A DNA stretch of 64,000 bases from Couchioplanes caeruleus (GCF_023499255.1 NZ_CP092183.1:7684501-7748500), one strand, 5' to 3'; counted from the first letter of the stretch, positions 41,725-52,766 are shown. The notes: generated from the sequence alone by a model not told the origin. Numbers and translations are program-made.

Positions 41725-43446
41725 TCAGATGTCGACCGAGAAGCCGCCCTTGGCCTTCTCGGTGGCCGCGGACGGTGCCGGCTTCGCCCGCTCCTTCCTT
41801 CGGCCGCCCGCGGGCGACGGGGACGAGGACGGCGAGGACGGCGAGGTGGAGGAAGCCGAGGAGGAAGTGGAGGGCGATTCGGCCGTGGACGGGGAGGTCA
41901 CGGCCCCGAGGACTTCGGCCTGGCACGGGTGTCCGTCGAGCGCGAACGTCAACGGCAGCGGGTTGGTCGCGCGGTAGCTGCCCGTCAGCGTCACGGTCAG
42001 TGAGCGACCCGGGCGGAGCTTGGCGCCGTTCTTCGGGCGGAGCACCACCTTGCGGCCGCGTTGGGAGAGCCGCTTCGGGGCTTCGGTGAGGCGCTGGCCT
42101 CCGGTGAACGTGAACTCGAGCCGCCAGGCCGTCAGCACGTGTTCGCCCGTGTTCACCACGGTCAGTTGCGCGCCGAAGTCCGTACCCGTGTCGCGCTGGA
42201 CCTGGTAGCGGACCTTGCAGCCGGTGCCGTGCGGGACCACCGACCCGGGTCCGGTGCCCGCCGCCGCGGCCTGCGCCGTCGCGACCTCCTCCGGTTCGCG
42301 GGTGGACGACCAGACCAGGCCGACCGCCGCGACCAGCACCAGCGTCGCGACCGCCGCCTGCACGCGATGCCGGGCGGCGAGGACCGCTTGGCCGAGCCGG
42401 CCGCCGGTGAGCAGGTCGCGAACCAGGACGCCGCCGCGGAAAAGACCGCCGCCGAGCGGTATCGGGCCGCCGACGCGCAGCGCACGGGCGAGCCGGAGAC
42501 CCGTACGCAGGCGCAGGCGGCGCCGGGACGACGAGTGGGGGCCCGGGTGCGGTGACGGACGGAAGCCCGCCAGCGCGGGGACCACTCCCCCGGCGGCTGC
42601 CGGCGGGATGATCGGTTGGAGGCCGACCAGGGCCGCCAGCGTGGTCGCGACCTCGTCCGCGCGCGGGCGGAGCTCCGGCTGCTTGGCCAGGCAGCGCAGG
42701 CACAGGTCGGCCACCTGCGCCGGCATGCCGGGCAGGTCGGGTACGGGTTCCGGGTCGGCGTAGAGGTGCGCGCGCAACGCTTCGGTGGTGCTTCCTGCGG
42801 GCCACGGGAGCCGGCCCGTCAGCAGCCGGTACAGCAGCAGGCCGAGGGCGTACACGTCGGCGGCGGGGGCGACCGGGCCGCCGCCGAGCCGTTCCGGCGC
42901 CAGGTACGCGGGGGTGCCCAGCAGGCTGCCGTCGGGTGCCGCGTCGCGCTGCCCGGTGAGCGCCGAGATGCCGAAGTCGACCACCTTGGCGCCGGCGCCG
43001 GTCAGCATCACGTTGGCCGGGGTGACGTCGCGGTGCACGATGCCGCGGGCGTGTGCCGTGGCCAGGGCGGACGCGACCTCCGCGGCGATCGTGACGGCCT
43101 CGCGCCACGGCAACGGGCCGTCCCGGCGCAGGCGGGCGGAGACGGGCTCGCCGTCGTTGAGTTCCATCACCACGTACGGCACGTGGTGGTGCTCGCCGAA
43201 GTCGAACACCCCGGTGATGTGCGGGTGGCACAGCCGGGCCGCGGCGAGCGCCTCCTGCCGCAGCCGGGTACGGGACGACGGCTCGGCGGCGAGGTGCGCG
43301 GAGAGCAGCTTCACCGCCACCGGGCGGCCGAGGACCTCGTCGTGGCCGCGCCACACGATCGACATCCCGCCGGTGCCGAGCCGTTCGATCAGGCGGTAGC
43401 GGCCACCGACGTGCCCGTGCTCGCCGCCCGCCGCCCGCCACCCCAT
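41725..43446 (-). CDS. Membrane Ser/Thr protein kinase with extracellular CBM2 domain
   Basis: A 573 aa receptor-like kinase. The kinase domain covers about 16-275: the Gly loop ERLGTGGMSIVWRG, VAVKLL (K46), the catalytic loop HRDVTPANVML (D140) and VVDFGIS (D157). The loop has Thr142 where Lys of HRDxKPxN is expected. A juxtamembrane basic stretch (RRRLRLRTGLRLAR) precedes one helix at about 364-380. Outside is a family 2 carbohydrate-binding module bounded by C410 and C508, with VVNTGEHVLTAWRLEFTF and LRPGRSLTVTLTGSYRATNPLP. Last comes a Ser/Pro-rich tail. It probably senses a polysaccharide or wall polymer. Confidence 0.92.
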   Translation of the reverse strand: MGWRAAGGEHGHVGGRYRLIERLGTGGMSIVWRGHDEVLGRPVAVKLLSAHLAAEPSSRTRLRQEALAAARLCHPHITGVFDFGEHHHVPYVVMELNDGEPVSARLRRDGPLPWREAVTIAAEVASALATAHARGIVHRDVTPANVMLTGAGAKVVDFGISALTGQRDAAPDGSLLGTPAYLAPERLGGGPVAPAADVYALGLLLYRLLTGRLPWPAGSTTEALRAHLYADPEPVPDLPGMPAQVADLCLRCLAKQPELRPRADEVATTLAALVGLQPIIPPAAAGGVVPALAGFRPSPHPGPHSSSRRRLRLRTGLRLARALRVGGPIPLGGGLFRGGVLVRDLLTGGRLGQAVLAARHRVQAAVATLVLVAAVGLVWSSTREPEEVATAQAAAAGTGPGSVVPHGTGCKVRYQVQRDTGTDFGAQLTVVNTGEHVLTAWRLEFTFTGGQRLTEAPKRLSQRGRKVVLRPKNGAKLRPGRSLTVTLTGSYRATNPLPLTFALDGHPCQAEVLGAVTSPSTAESPSTSSSASSTSPSSPSSSPSPAGGRRKERAKPAPSAATEKAKGGFSVDI

Positions 43447-43548
43447 GTGCCGATTGTGGCCCGAGGGACGGGCTGGTCACCGGCGTCTGCGGAAACCGGC
43501 CGGAGCCGCCGAGGTGGTCTGACCGGCGGCACGCTCTTTGCCCGATTT

Positions 43549-43670
43549 CCACCCAGCGATCAGCAGGCGGGCAACCGACCCACCCAGCGATCAGCCGGCG
43601 GGCAACCGACCCACCGGGATCAGCCGGCGAGCACATTGATCCACCGGGATCAGCCGGCGAGCAACTGGTC
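43549..43670. repeat. Four 30-31-bp tandem repeats spanning a stop codon
   Basis: Units 43549-43579, 43580-43610, 43611-43640 and 43641-43670. The innermost unit is the 3' end of the spermidine-synthase-like gene (codons for VDQLLAG plus TGA). The outer three are copies placed behind the stop, each keeping a CGGCTGATC- or CTGCTGATC-like sequence on the minus strand. The rest of the 203-bp gap 43447-43649 shows nothing else. Confidence 0.92.
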
Positions 43671-45194
43671 CACCGGGGCGTAGTCGTCGGTCAGCACCCG
43701 GGCGCCGCCCACGAACGTGTCGAGTGCCGCACCGGACACCAGTTCGACCGGCTCGTCCACCAGGTCCAGGTGGCTGCGGATCTCCTCGAGCGGCAGCGGC
43801 GACGGGGACGCCACGATGACGAAGTTCGCGCCGATCTTCCCGTCCAGCGCGTCCTTCGGGGCGATCAGCGCCACGTGCGGGAAGACGGCGGCGACCGTGG
43901 CGAGTTCGGCGCGGATGAACCGGTCGGGCGGGTAGTCGATGACGTTCTGGGCGTACATGCCGCCGGGACGCAGGACCCGGGCGATGTCTGCGGCCATCTC
44001 CCGGGTGGCGAGGTGCCACGGGACCACGAGGTGGCCGAACGCGTCGCCCACCACCAGGTCGTAGGCGCCGGTGGGCTGCGCGGCGAGGCCCACGCGCGCG
44101 TCGCCCACGCGTACCCGCAGGTCCGGGCCCGTGGTCAGGCCCAGCTCGCGCCGGTCGAGGTCGACCAGGCCGCCGTCGAGCTCGAGGACGACCTGCTTGC
44201 TGCCGGGCCGGGTGTGCGCGACGTATTTCGGTACGGTGAAGCCGCCGCCGCCCAGGTGCAGCGCGTCGATCGGGGCGCCCCCGGTCTTCTGGATGTCGAC
44301 GAGGGCGCCGAGCCACTGCACGTACGCGAACTCGAGGTGCGTGGGGTCGTCCAGGTCGACGTACGAGTGCCGCGCCGAGTTGAGGATCAGCGTCCGCCCG
44401 CCGGGCACCCGGGGATCGGCGTCGACGCGGGCGCAGTGGTACGCGGTCTCCACGTCGCACGGCGTCGGCGCGGAGGCGCCCAGCCCGGAGCCGACGAGCC
44501 CGACCGTGACGAGCACCGCCCGGGTACGCGGCCTGCCCGGCACCGCGAGCGCGGGGTCGCGCCGGCGCAGCCACCAGCCCAGCCCGAACCCGGCGACGGC
44601 GAGCAGCCCGGCGAGCGTGAGGATGATCCAGCTGCTGGGCATCGCGGCGACGAAGATGAAGCCGGTGCCGAGCGTCGCGGTGATCGCGCCGAGCGTGCCG
44701 AAGCTGGACAGCCGGCCGACCACCTCCCCGGTCCGCCGCAGGTCGCCGAGCTGCAGTTTCACCGTCAGCGGCGTGATCGCGGCGAGCAGGAACGCGGGCA
44801 GGAACACGGCCATCGCCGCGAGCAGCAGGACCGCCGGGGCTGCCCCGCCGCGCAGGATCTCGCCTCCCCAGCGGACCAGCGGCAGGGTGAGCGCCGTGGT
44901 GATCGCACCGAGCAGCAGGGCGGGGGCGAGCAGGATCCGCGGGTCGTAACGGTCGGCGAGGCGGCCGCCGAGCCAGGTGCCGTACGCGATGGCCGCCAGC
45001 GAGATGCCGATGACCGAGCTGCTCACCTGCAGGGTCACGCCGACGTACGGCCCGACCAGCCGCAACGCGACGATCTCCAGGACCAGCACGGCCCCGCTGG
45101 CGAAGAAGACGAGCGCGGTGGCGAGGCCGGACGGCAGTGCGCGCGGAGCGGCGGGTTCCATCGGCGGAATGCTACCGACGGAACCTGAGGTCAC
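43650..45194 (-). CDS. Membrane-fused spermidine synthase-like protein (SpeE/MFS type)
   Basis: A 514 aa protein. The first half has about seven hydrophobic helices (residues 22-230, e.g. TALVFFASGAVLVLEIVALRLVG). The second half is a Rossmann methyltransferase-like spermidine synthase domain with LHLGGGGFTVPKYVAH, VLELDGGLVDLDRRELGL, and VGDARVGL followed by YDLVVGDAFG. The catalytic Asp of true SpeE (YDVIIxDSTDP) is only partly kept (VVGDAFG), so polyamine synthesis is doubtful; such fusions are widespread and uncharacterised. The start is GTG at 45194 (overlapping the upstream stop) or ATG at 45161. The 3' end forms part of a tandem array. Confidence 0.88.
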   Translation of the reverse strand: MTSGSVGSIPPMEPAAPRALPSGLATALVFFASGAVLVLEIVALRLVGPYVGVTLQVSSSVIGISLAAIAYGTWLGGRLADRYDPRILLAPALLLGAITTALTLPLVRWGGEILRGGAAPAVLLLAAMAVFLPAFLLAAITPLTVKLQLGDLRRTGEVVGRLSSFGTLGAITATLGTGFIFVAAMPSSWIILTLAGLLAVAGFGLGWWLRRRDPALAVPGRPRTRAVLVTVGLVGSGLGASAPTPCDVETAYHCARVDADPRVPGGRTLILNSARHSYVDLDDPTHLEFAYVQWLGALVDIQKTGGAPIDALHLGGGGFTVPKYVAHTRPGSKQVVLELDGGLVDLDRRELGLTTGPDLRVRVGDARVGLAAQPTGAYDLVVGDAFGHLVVPWHLATREMAADIARVLRPGGMYAQNVIDYPPDRFIRAELATVAAVFPHVALIAPKDALDGKIGANFVIVASPSPLPLEEIRSHLDLVDEPVELVSGAALDTFVGGARVLTDDYAPVDQLLAG

Positions 45195-46201
45195 AGGATG
45201 GACAGGTGCACGTGGTTGGTGTGTGTCGCCGCCGGCCCGCCGGAGCCGCTGTACGCCCGCCAGCCCAGCCCCGGTTGCCAGATCTGGCGGTACCAGATCA
45301 CGTACATCACGCCCAGGCGGCTGGCGTTCTTCACGAAGTACGCCGCGAGGTTGTTGCCGTAGGTGCGGTCGCCGCCGCTCGCGTTGACGTTCTCGAAGCC
45401 GCCGGCCGCCGCGGAGAAGTCGCAGGCCCGCCCCTTGGGGTGCTCGCCGGAGGAGCGTTCGCTGAAGCAGGAGGTGTACCGCTTGAACCCTGCCGCCCGG
45501 GCCTGCTGGTACGCGTTGAGCAGCCGCGGCGTGATGCAGCCGGAGGTGGTGGGGTCGTTGACCGTGCAGGACTCCCGCGGCCAGGAGCCGTCGGAGTTGC
45601 GGGGCGCGGGCTTGGCCAGCGGCGAGTTGGCGTTGACGAAGCCGCCGGCCACCGCGCCGCCGCCGGCCGCGGCCAGGGCGCTCTCGGCCTGCTTCTTCTT
45701 CCTGGCCATCACCGTGACCTGCTTCTGCTGCTCTTTGATCTCCAGCTCGATGGCCCTGGTCGCCTTCTCGGCGATGGTCACGGCGTCCTGGTACTCGGTG
45801 AGGGCGCGCGCGTCGACCTGCGCCATCTGCTCGAGCCGCAGCGCCCGCTCCATGAACGTGTCCGGCGTGCTCGCGTTGAGCAGCAGCGACATCGTGTTGA
45901 AGCGGCCCTGCCGGTAGGAGCGGCCGGCCACCTCGCGAACCCGGCCCCGCAAACCGGCGGCCTTCTCCTGCGCCTGCTGGAGGACGGCCTTGAGCTGCAC
46001 CTGACGTTTCTTGGACGCGTCGAGCTTCTGCTTGGCCTCGACGTGGCCCTTCGCCGCCGATTCGAGCTGCTCGCGCAGGGTCTTCGAGCCGCCCTCGGGG
46101 TCGGGCGCCGCCTGCGCGGCCGGGGCCGCCACGAGCAGCACGAGGAGCGCCGCCAGCAGGGCGAGTGCAGGCTGTGCCCGGCGCAGGTAAGTCGCCGCCA
46201 C
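45191..46201 (-). CDS. Secreted coiled-coil protein with ARB_07466-like C-terminal domain
   Basis: A 336 aa exported protein. A signal peptide (about 1-31) is followed by a coiled coil at 38-165 (LREQLESAAKGHVEAKQKLDA ... EIKEQQKQVTVMARKKKQAE), a Pro/Gly/Asn linker, and a C-terminal domain from about 205. That domain contains TPRLLNAYQQARAAGF, SSGEHPKGRACDFSA, NNLAAYFVKNASRLGVMYVIWYRQIW and NHVHLSI. It keeps the metal-type residues (His in EHPKG, Asp in CDF, HVH) of LAS/D-Ala-D-Ala peptidase-like folds. It probably acts on peptidoglycan. It resembles NlpC/P60 partners in layout. Confidence 0.88.
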   Translation of the reverse strand: MAATYLRRAQPALALLAALLVLLVAAPAAQAAPDPEGGSKTLREQLESAAKGHVEAKQKLDASKKRQVQLKAVLQQAQEKAAGLRGRVREVAGRSYRQGRFNTMSLLLNASTPDTFMERALRLEQMAQVDARALTEYQDAVTIAEKATRAIELEIKEQQKQVTVMARKKKQAESALAAAGGGAVAGGFVNANSPLAKPAPRNSDGSWPRESCTVNDPTTSGCITPRLLNAYQQARAAGFKRYTSCFSERSSGEHPKGRACDFSAAAGGFENVNASGGDRTYGNNLAAYFVKNASRLGVMYVIWYRQIWQPGLGWRAYSGSGGPAATHTNHVHLSIL

Positions 46202-46265
46202 GATCTACCTCCCAAGTGGTGAGCGCGGTGACTCTACCCCGATCACCCGGGTCAAGGCAGATCGA

Positions 46266-47024
46266 TCATGTCGCCGAATATCCACCGTCGACGAAGAGTG
46301 TCTGGCCGGTCACCGCAGCGCTCGCGGAACTCGCCAGGTAAACGACACAACCAGCGAAATCCCCGGGTACGCCGTTCCGCCCGATCATGGTCCGCCGGGC
46401 GTGGGCGGCGACCTTCTCCGGGTCGGCGAACACCGGCTCGGTCAACGGGGTGTGCACGACCCCCGGCGCGACGGCGTTGCACGTGACGCCGCGGCCCGAC
46501 CAGGCCTCCGCCTGCGACCGGGTGAGCCCGACCAGGCCGGCCTTCGCGGCCCCGTACGCGCCGCTGTTGCCGTACGCCCGGAACGCCTGCTGGGAGACGA
46601 CGTTGATGATGCGGCCCCACCCCCGCGCCGCCATCGCCGGGCCGAAGCGCTGCCCGAGCAGGAAGGGCGCCGTCAGGTTCGCGGCGAGCGTGACGTCCCA
46701 GTCCTCGTCGGTCAGCTCGTCCATCGGCGGCCGCCGGTTCACCGCCGCGGCGTTGACCAGGATGTCCACGCCCTCGTACCCGGCGACCCGCGCGACGTCC
46801 GTCCGGTCCGCGAGATCCGCCGTGACGGTCTCCACCGCGACGCCGTCCGCGGCAAGCTCGGCGGCGGTGTCGCGCAGCGGCTCCGGTCGCCGCGCGACCA
46901 GCACCACCCGCGCGCCCGCCCGGCCCAGCGCACCCGCCATCGCGCGGCCGATCCCGGAACTGCCGCCGGTCACCATCGCGGTCCGGCCGCCCAGCCCGAA
47001 AAGTTCATCGAGGTACGAACCCAT
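46266..47024 (-). CDS. Short-chain dehydrogenase/reductase
   Basis: A 252 aa classical SDR: VTGGSSGIGRAMAGALGRAG for cofactor, ILVNAAAVNRRPP in place of the usual NNAG, the active site INVVSQQAFRAYGNSGAYGAAKAGLVGL (Tyr of YGAAK), and the end TGQTLFVDGGYSAT. VLVARRPEP after beta-2 suggests NADP(H). The ATG at 47024 faces the divergent VOC gene (23 bp between starts), so the two probably share a promoter region. Confidence 0.93.
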   Translation of the reverse strand: MGSYLDELFGLGGRTAMVTGGSSGIGRAMAGALGRAGARVVLVARRPEPLRDTAAELAADGVAVETVTADLADRTDVARVAGYEGVDILVNAAAVNRRPPMDELTDEDWDVTLAANLTAPFLLGQRFGPAMAARGWGRIINVVSQQAFRAYGNSGAYGAAKAGLVGLTRSQAEAWSGRGVTCNAVAPGVVHTPLTEPVFADPEKVAAHARRTMIGRNGVPGDFAGCVVYLASSASAAVTGQTLFVDGGYSAT

Positions 47025-47047
47025 GCGGGCACCCTAATATCGAAAAG

Positions 47048-47404
47048 ATGGCGTACACCGAGGCATTTCCCGTGATGACCGTCTCCGACCTGCCCGCCGC
47101 CCTCGCCTTCTACCGTGACCAGATCGGCTGCACCGAGGAGTACAGGTTCCCCGAGGAGGGCGAGCCGGCCTTCGTGACGCTGACCCTCGGCACCAGCCGG
47201 CTCTCCCTCGCCGCGGGCGACACGGCCGGCTTCGACCTCTGCATCTACGCCGACGACTGCGACGCGGCTGCGCAGCAATTGCGTGCGGCGGGCGCGGAGG
47301 TGCTCGAGGAGCCGTCCGACCAGCCTTGGGGCGAGCGGATGGCCCGCCTCCGCGATCCCTCGGGGCACCGCATCCTGCTCATGAGCACCCTCGACGACGC
47401 CTGA
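47048..47404 (+). CDS. VOC (glyoxalase/bleomycin-resistance-like) protein
   Basis: A 118 aa single VOC unit made of two beta-alpha-beta-beta-beta halves: FPVMTVSDLPAALAFYRDQIGC, FDLCIYADDCDAAAQQLRAAGAEVLEEP and MARLRDPSGHRILLMS. Metal-site positions are not fully conserved: the C-terminal Glu of glyoxalase I is absent and the end reads HRILLM. A binding role is therefore as likely as catalysis. It is divergent from the SDR gene. Confidence 0.88.
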   Translation: MAYTEAFPVMTVSDLPAALAFYRDQIGCTEEYRFPEEGEPAFVTLTLGTSRLSLAAGDTAGFDLCIYADDCDAAAQQLRAAGAEVLEEPSDQPWGERMARLRDPSGHRILLMSTLDDA

Positions 47405-47449
47405 CCGGGCGGGCGCGGGGGCCGGTGCGGCGGCTCCGATCGTGGCATC

Positions 47450-48727
47450 ATGCTGGCCGTGCCTGTCTCTCGTCGTACCGTGCTCGGCGCCGGCCTGACC
47501 GCCGCCCTCGCCGGCTGCGCGCCGCAGCGGTCCGCACCCACCTGGGGTGAGCCGGCCGCCGACCGGGTCGCGGTCGCGCCGTCGAAGTCGGTGGCGGCCA
47601 GGAGCCAGCCCGTGCAGCGGGTGCACGACACGCTCACGAAGTACCTCAAGCCGACCTCGGACAACCCGAAGCACCCCGGGTACGCCGGCGCGGTCGCGCT
47701 CGTGACGGTCGACGGGAAGACGACGCTGCACACCGCCGTCGGCCACGCCCTGCGCTACAAGGCCGGCCCGGTCGAGCTCGCCGCCGCCAAGCGGGTCGCG
47801 ATGCGCAAGGACTCGATCTTCGACCTGGCCTCGCTCACCAAGGTCTACACCGCCCTGCTCGTGCTGCAGCTCGCCGACCAGGGCGAGGTCGACCTGGACT
47901 CGCCGCTGCAGCGCTACCTTCCGGACTTCACGGGTACGGGCAAAGACAAGATCACCATCGCCCAGCTGCTGGCACACACCTCCGGCCTGCCGGTCGGCGC
48001 GAAGGTCACCGGGCTGCCGGACAACACCGCCCGCTGGAAGGCGGTGATGACCACGCCGATGATCCGGGGCGCCGTCCCGGGCGAGGTCTTCCGCTACTCC
48101 AGCGTCGGGCTGATGGTGCTCGGCCGGCTCGTCGAGAAGCTCACCGGCAAGAGCCTCGACCGGGCCGTCCGCGACAACCTCACCACCCCGCTCGGCCTGA
48201 AGGACACCGGCTTCCGGCCGCTCACCTGGGTCGCCGACAAGCAGCGCCTGGTCGCCACCGACGCACGGTCGTCCCGCGGGCTGCTGCGCGGCACGGTCCA
48301 CGACGACGTCGCCAACCACCTCGGCGGGGTCGCCGGGCACGCCGGTCTCTTCGGTACGGCCCGGGACGTCGCCGTGATCGGCCAGCTCATGCTCAACGGC
48401 GGCACGTACGGCGGCAAGCGGCTGCTCTCCGCCGAGGTGCTGCAGCGGGCCCTCACCAACGTCAACAAGGGCAAGAAGGCGATCGACGCCGAGCGCCCGA
48501 CCCGTACGGCGGACCACGGCCTCGGCTTCGAGCTGAACCAGCCGTGGTTCATGGGCCGGCTGGCGTCGCCGACGAGCTTCGGGCACACCGGCTTCACCGG
48601 CACCAGCCTGCTCGTGGTGCCCGCCCGCCGGATGGTGGTCGTGCTGCTCACCAACCGGGCGCACCCCAACTGGAGCTGGTCCAACCCGGACACCCACCGG
48701 GTGGCCGTGCACAACGCCCTGGTGTGA
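47450..48727 (+). CDS. Tat-exported lipoprotein of the class C beta-lactamase/serine hydrolase family
   Basis: A 425 aa serine hydrolase. The N-terminus SRRTVLGAGLTAALAGCAP has a twin-arginine motif and a lipobox (LAGC), so it is likely a Tat-secreted lipoprotein. The catalytic motifs are SLTK (in FDLASLTKVYTALLVLQ), YSS (VFRYSSVGLMVLGRL) and the HTGFTGTS triad 3 equivalent. AQLLAHTSGLP is the usual neighbour block. The family includes DD-peptidases, esterases and EstB-like proteins. The length and motif layout suggest a non-lactamase. Start ATG 47450; GTG 47459 is possible. Confidence 0.9.
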   Translation: MLAVPVSRRTVLGAGLTAALAGCAPQRSAPTWGEPAADRVAVAPSKSVAARSQPVQRVHDTLTKYLKPTSDNPKHPGYAGAVALVTVDGKTTLHTAVGHALRYKAGPVELAAAKRVAMRKDSIFDLASLTKVYTALLVLQLADQGEVDLDSPLQRYLPDFTGTGKDKITIAQLLAHTSGLPVGAKVTGLPDNTARWKAVMTTPMIRGAVPGEVFRYSSVGLMVLGRLVEKLTGKSLDRAVRDNLTTPLGLKDTGFRPLTWVADKQRLVATDARSSRGLLRGTVHDDVANHLGGVAGHAGLFGTARDVAVIGQLMLNGGTYGGKRLLSAEVLQRALTNVNKGKKAIDAERPTRTADHGLGFELNQPWFMGRLASPTSFGHTGFTGTSLLVVPARRMVVVLLTNRAHPNWSWSNPDTHRVAVHNALV

Positions 48728-48731
48728 GGCG

Positions 48732-49538
48732 CTACGGCAGCAACGTGCCGCGGACCGTGTGCCAGATGTCGTCGTTCGCCGCGACCAGCAGGCCGCGCTC
48801 GCTGTCGGTCGGCCGGTAGATCCCGCCGTCGAGGTGCAGGGCCGTGCCGCCGGCCTCGCTCAGGATCAGCGTGCCCGGGGTGTGGTCCCACGGCAGGATG
48901 CGCCAGAAGACCGCGAACTGCTGCTCGTCGGTGGCCACGGACGGGTACTCGTACCCGGCGCAGTGGTGGCCGCCGGTAACGGTGCCCAGCTTGCCCGCGT
49001 TCTCGTCGATGCCCGCGCGCAGGTCGTCCGGGAAGTAGTTGCGCGAGATCATGCCGGTGAGGCTCGCGGCGCCCGGGTCGTCGGTCCGGGTCTTCAGGCG
49101 TACGCCGTCCTGGAACGCCCCGGCGCCGGCCTCCGCCACCGTCATCCGGTCCGCGACCACGTCGAGGATCCACGACGCCGCCGGTTCGCCGTCGCGCAGC
49201 AGCGCCACCATCACGGCGAACGGCGCCTTGCCCGCGGCGAAGTTGTTCGTCCCGTCGACCGGGTCGACGATCCACACCGCGCCCGCGTCGCCCACCCGCT
49301 CCAGCACCGCCGGGTCCGCGGCCACCGCCTCCTCGCCCACCACGGCCGAGCCGGGCAGCAGCGCGGTCAGGCCGGCGGTCAGCGCCCGCTCGGACTCCTG
49401 GTCGGCGATGGTCACCAGGTCGCCGGGCGACTTCTCGTGCACCTCGTCGTCCGCGAGCCCTCGCCAGCGCGGCAGCACGATCGTCTGCGCCACCTCGCGG
49501 ATCAGGCCGGTGACCCGGTCCAGCATGTCGTCACGCAC
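48732..49538 (-). CDS. Inositol monophosphatase family phosphatase
   Basis: A 268 aa Mg-dependent phosphatase. The metal site residues are in VVGEEAV and [22 protein letters not shown] (DPVDGT), and the C-terminal signature is [15 protein letters not shown]. The substrate could be inositol phosphate, PAP or histidinol phosphate. The fold and length fit IMPase/HisN-like proteins, and actinobacterial HisN lies in this group. GTG at 49538 overlaps the stop of the response regulator gene by 8 nt, so it is the last gene of the signalling operon at 53.3-48.7 kb. Confidence 0.9.
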   Translation of the reverse strand: MRDDMLDRVTGLIREVAQTIVLPRWRGLADDEVHEKSPGDLVTIADQESERALTAGLTALLPGSAVVGEEAVAADPAVLERVGDAGAVWIVDPVDGTNNFAAGKAPFAVMVALLRDGEPAASWILDVVADRMTVAEAGAGAFQDGVRLKTRTDDPGAASLTGMISRNYFPDDLRAGIDENAGKLGTVTGGHHCAGYEYPSVATDEQQFAVFWRILPWDHTPGTLILSEAGGTALHLDGGIYRPTDSERGLLVAANDDIWHTVRGTLLP

Positions 49539-49982
49539 GCGGTGGCAGCTTCACGACGCTGACGAAGAACTCGTCGATCTGGCGGATCACCGCGATGAAC
49601 CGCTCGAAGTCCACCGGCTTGGTCACGTACGCGTTCGCGTGCAGCTGGTAGCTGCGCAGGATGTCCTCGTCGGCCTGCGAGGTGGTGAGCACGACGACCG
49701 GGATGCGGCCCAGGTCCTCGTCCTTCTTGATCTCGGCGAGCACCTCCCGGCCGTCGCGGCGCGGCAGGTTGAGGTCGAGCAGGATCAGGTCCGGGCGGAC
49801 GGCGCCCTCGTACTGCCCCTCGCGCCGCAGATAGGCCAGCGCCTCGGCGCCGTCGGAGACGACCGTGAGCCGGTTGCGGACCTTGTGCTCCTCGAACGCC
49901 TCCTGCGTCATGAGCACGTCGCCTGGGTCGTCCTCGACGAGCAGCACCTCGATCGGCGTCCCGTCCTGGCGAATTGCACCGG

Positions 49983-49986
<4 letters not shown>
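49531..49986 (-). CDS. Single-domain response regulator (Rcp1/CheY-like)
   Basis: A 151 aa receiver with no output domain. Phosphoacceptor D71 lies in [14 protein letters not shown], with the acidic pocket VEDD at 18-20, [11 protein letters not shown] containing the Thr, and AYVTKPVDF containing the Lys. This receiver subtype (long alpha4 loop, [12 protein letters not shown]) usually partners phytochrome-like or CHASE3 kinases. It overlaps the histidine kinase stop (ATGA). Confidence 0.94.
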
Positions 49987-51571
<1,585 letters not shown>

Positions 51572-51575
<4 letters not shown>

Positions 51576-52762
51576 CGCCCGCCGCCGCGGGAGATCAGCA
51601 GCATCGCCACGTCGTCGGCGAGCGGGCCGCCGTTGGCCTGCTCGGCTCGCCCGACCAGCCATGCCGGCAGCGCGGCCAGCGGCACGTCGTGAGCGACCGG
51701 CTCGGCGAGCAGGCCGCAGAGCCCCTCGACGTCGAGGCGCTCGTTGCCGACGCCGGTGTGGCCCTCGATCAGTCCGTCGGTGTACATCAACAGGGACCAG
51801 TCATCGCCGCTGAACTCCACGTCGGTCGCGGGGGTGGGGGTGGGGCGCACGCCGAGCACGATGCCCGTCCGCGCGGTCACCGGCCCGGTCTTGCCGCCGG
51901 CCAGCAGCACGGGCGGCGGATGGCCGGCCAGGCGTACGGTGGCGCGGTTCCCGGCGAGATCGATCGAGACCATCGCGACCGTGGCGAACACCTCGCGCGC
52001 CCGCCGCTCGGTCATGAGCACCTGCTCCAAGGAGGCCAGGACCTGCTCCTCGGGGACGCCGGCGAGGACCAGCGCCCGCCACGCCACCCGCAGCTCCACG
52101 CCGAGGGCCGCCTCGTCGACGCCGTGCCCGCAGACGTCGCCGACGATGACGTGCAGCTTCTCGGAGCCCGCCTGGACGACGTCGAAGAAGTCACCGCCGA
52201 GCAGGCCCATCGCCCGCCCGGAGCGGTAGAACGTGTGCACGGCCACCTCGGTGGTCTGCATGAGCGGCTGGGGCAGCAGGCCTCGCTCGAGGCGGGCCGA
52301 CTCGGCCTGGCGCAGCTCGACCTCGCGCAGCCGCTGCGCGTTCTCGTCGGCGCGCTTGCGCTCCACGGCGTAGCGCAGCGCGCGTACCAGCAGGACGCCG
52401 TCGACCTGGCCCTTGACCAGGTAGTCCTGGGCCCCCTCGGCGACCGCCTGGACGCCCAGGTGCTCGTCGGAGCGGCCGGTCAGCACGCACACCGCGGCGC
52501 TGCCGGCGACGGCGAGCAGCTTGCGCAGCCCGTCGATGCCCTCCGCGTCGGGCAGGCCCAGGTCGAGCAGCACGCACTGGATGCCCCGCAGCATCGGGCG
52601 GGCCTCGCGCAGGCTCGTGGCGACCTGCACGTCGAAGGAGGCGCCGGCCTCGGCGAGCAGCTCCTGGACGAGGAAGGCGTCGCCCTCGTCGTCCTCGACG
52701 AGCAGGACGCGCAGGCGCTCGGGTGCCTTCATCCGCGGGGGCGGCGGGGCGAGTTCGGTCAC
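51572..52762 (-). CDS. REC-PP2C (SpoIIE-type) response regulator phosphatase
   Basis: A 396 aa protein. The N-terminal receiver is [14 protein letters not shown] with phosphoacceptor D67 in [14 protein letters not shown] short helical linker with a coiled coil follows ([20 protein letters not shown]). The PP2C/SpoIIE phosphatase domain from about 185 has GGDFFDVV and [12 protein letters not shown] for metal binding, [10 protein letters not shown], and the terminal [11 protein letters not shown]. It likely dephosphorylates an anti-sigma antagonist or controls the kinase. GTG at 52762 is the start; ATG at 52732 is possible but has no ribosome site. Confidence 0.92.
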
Positions 52763-52766
52763 GGTG

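Noticed and set aside
43549..43670. Possible attachment site or insertion-sequence footprint
   Set aside because: No tRNA, integrase, transposase or target duplication; the copies are plain tandem repeats of the gene end.
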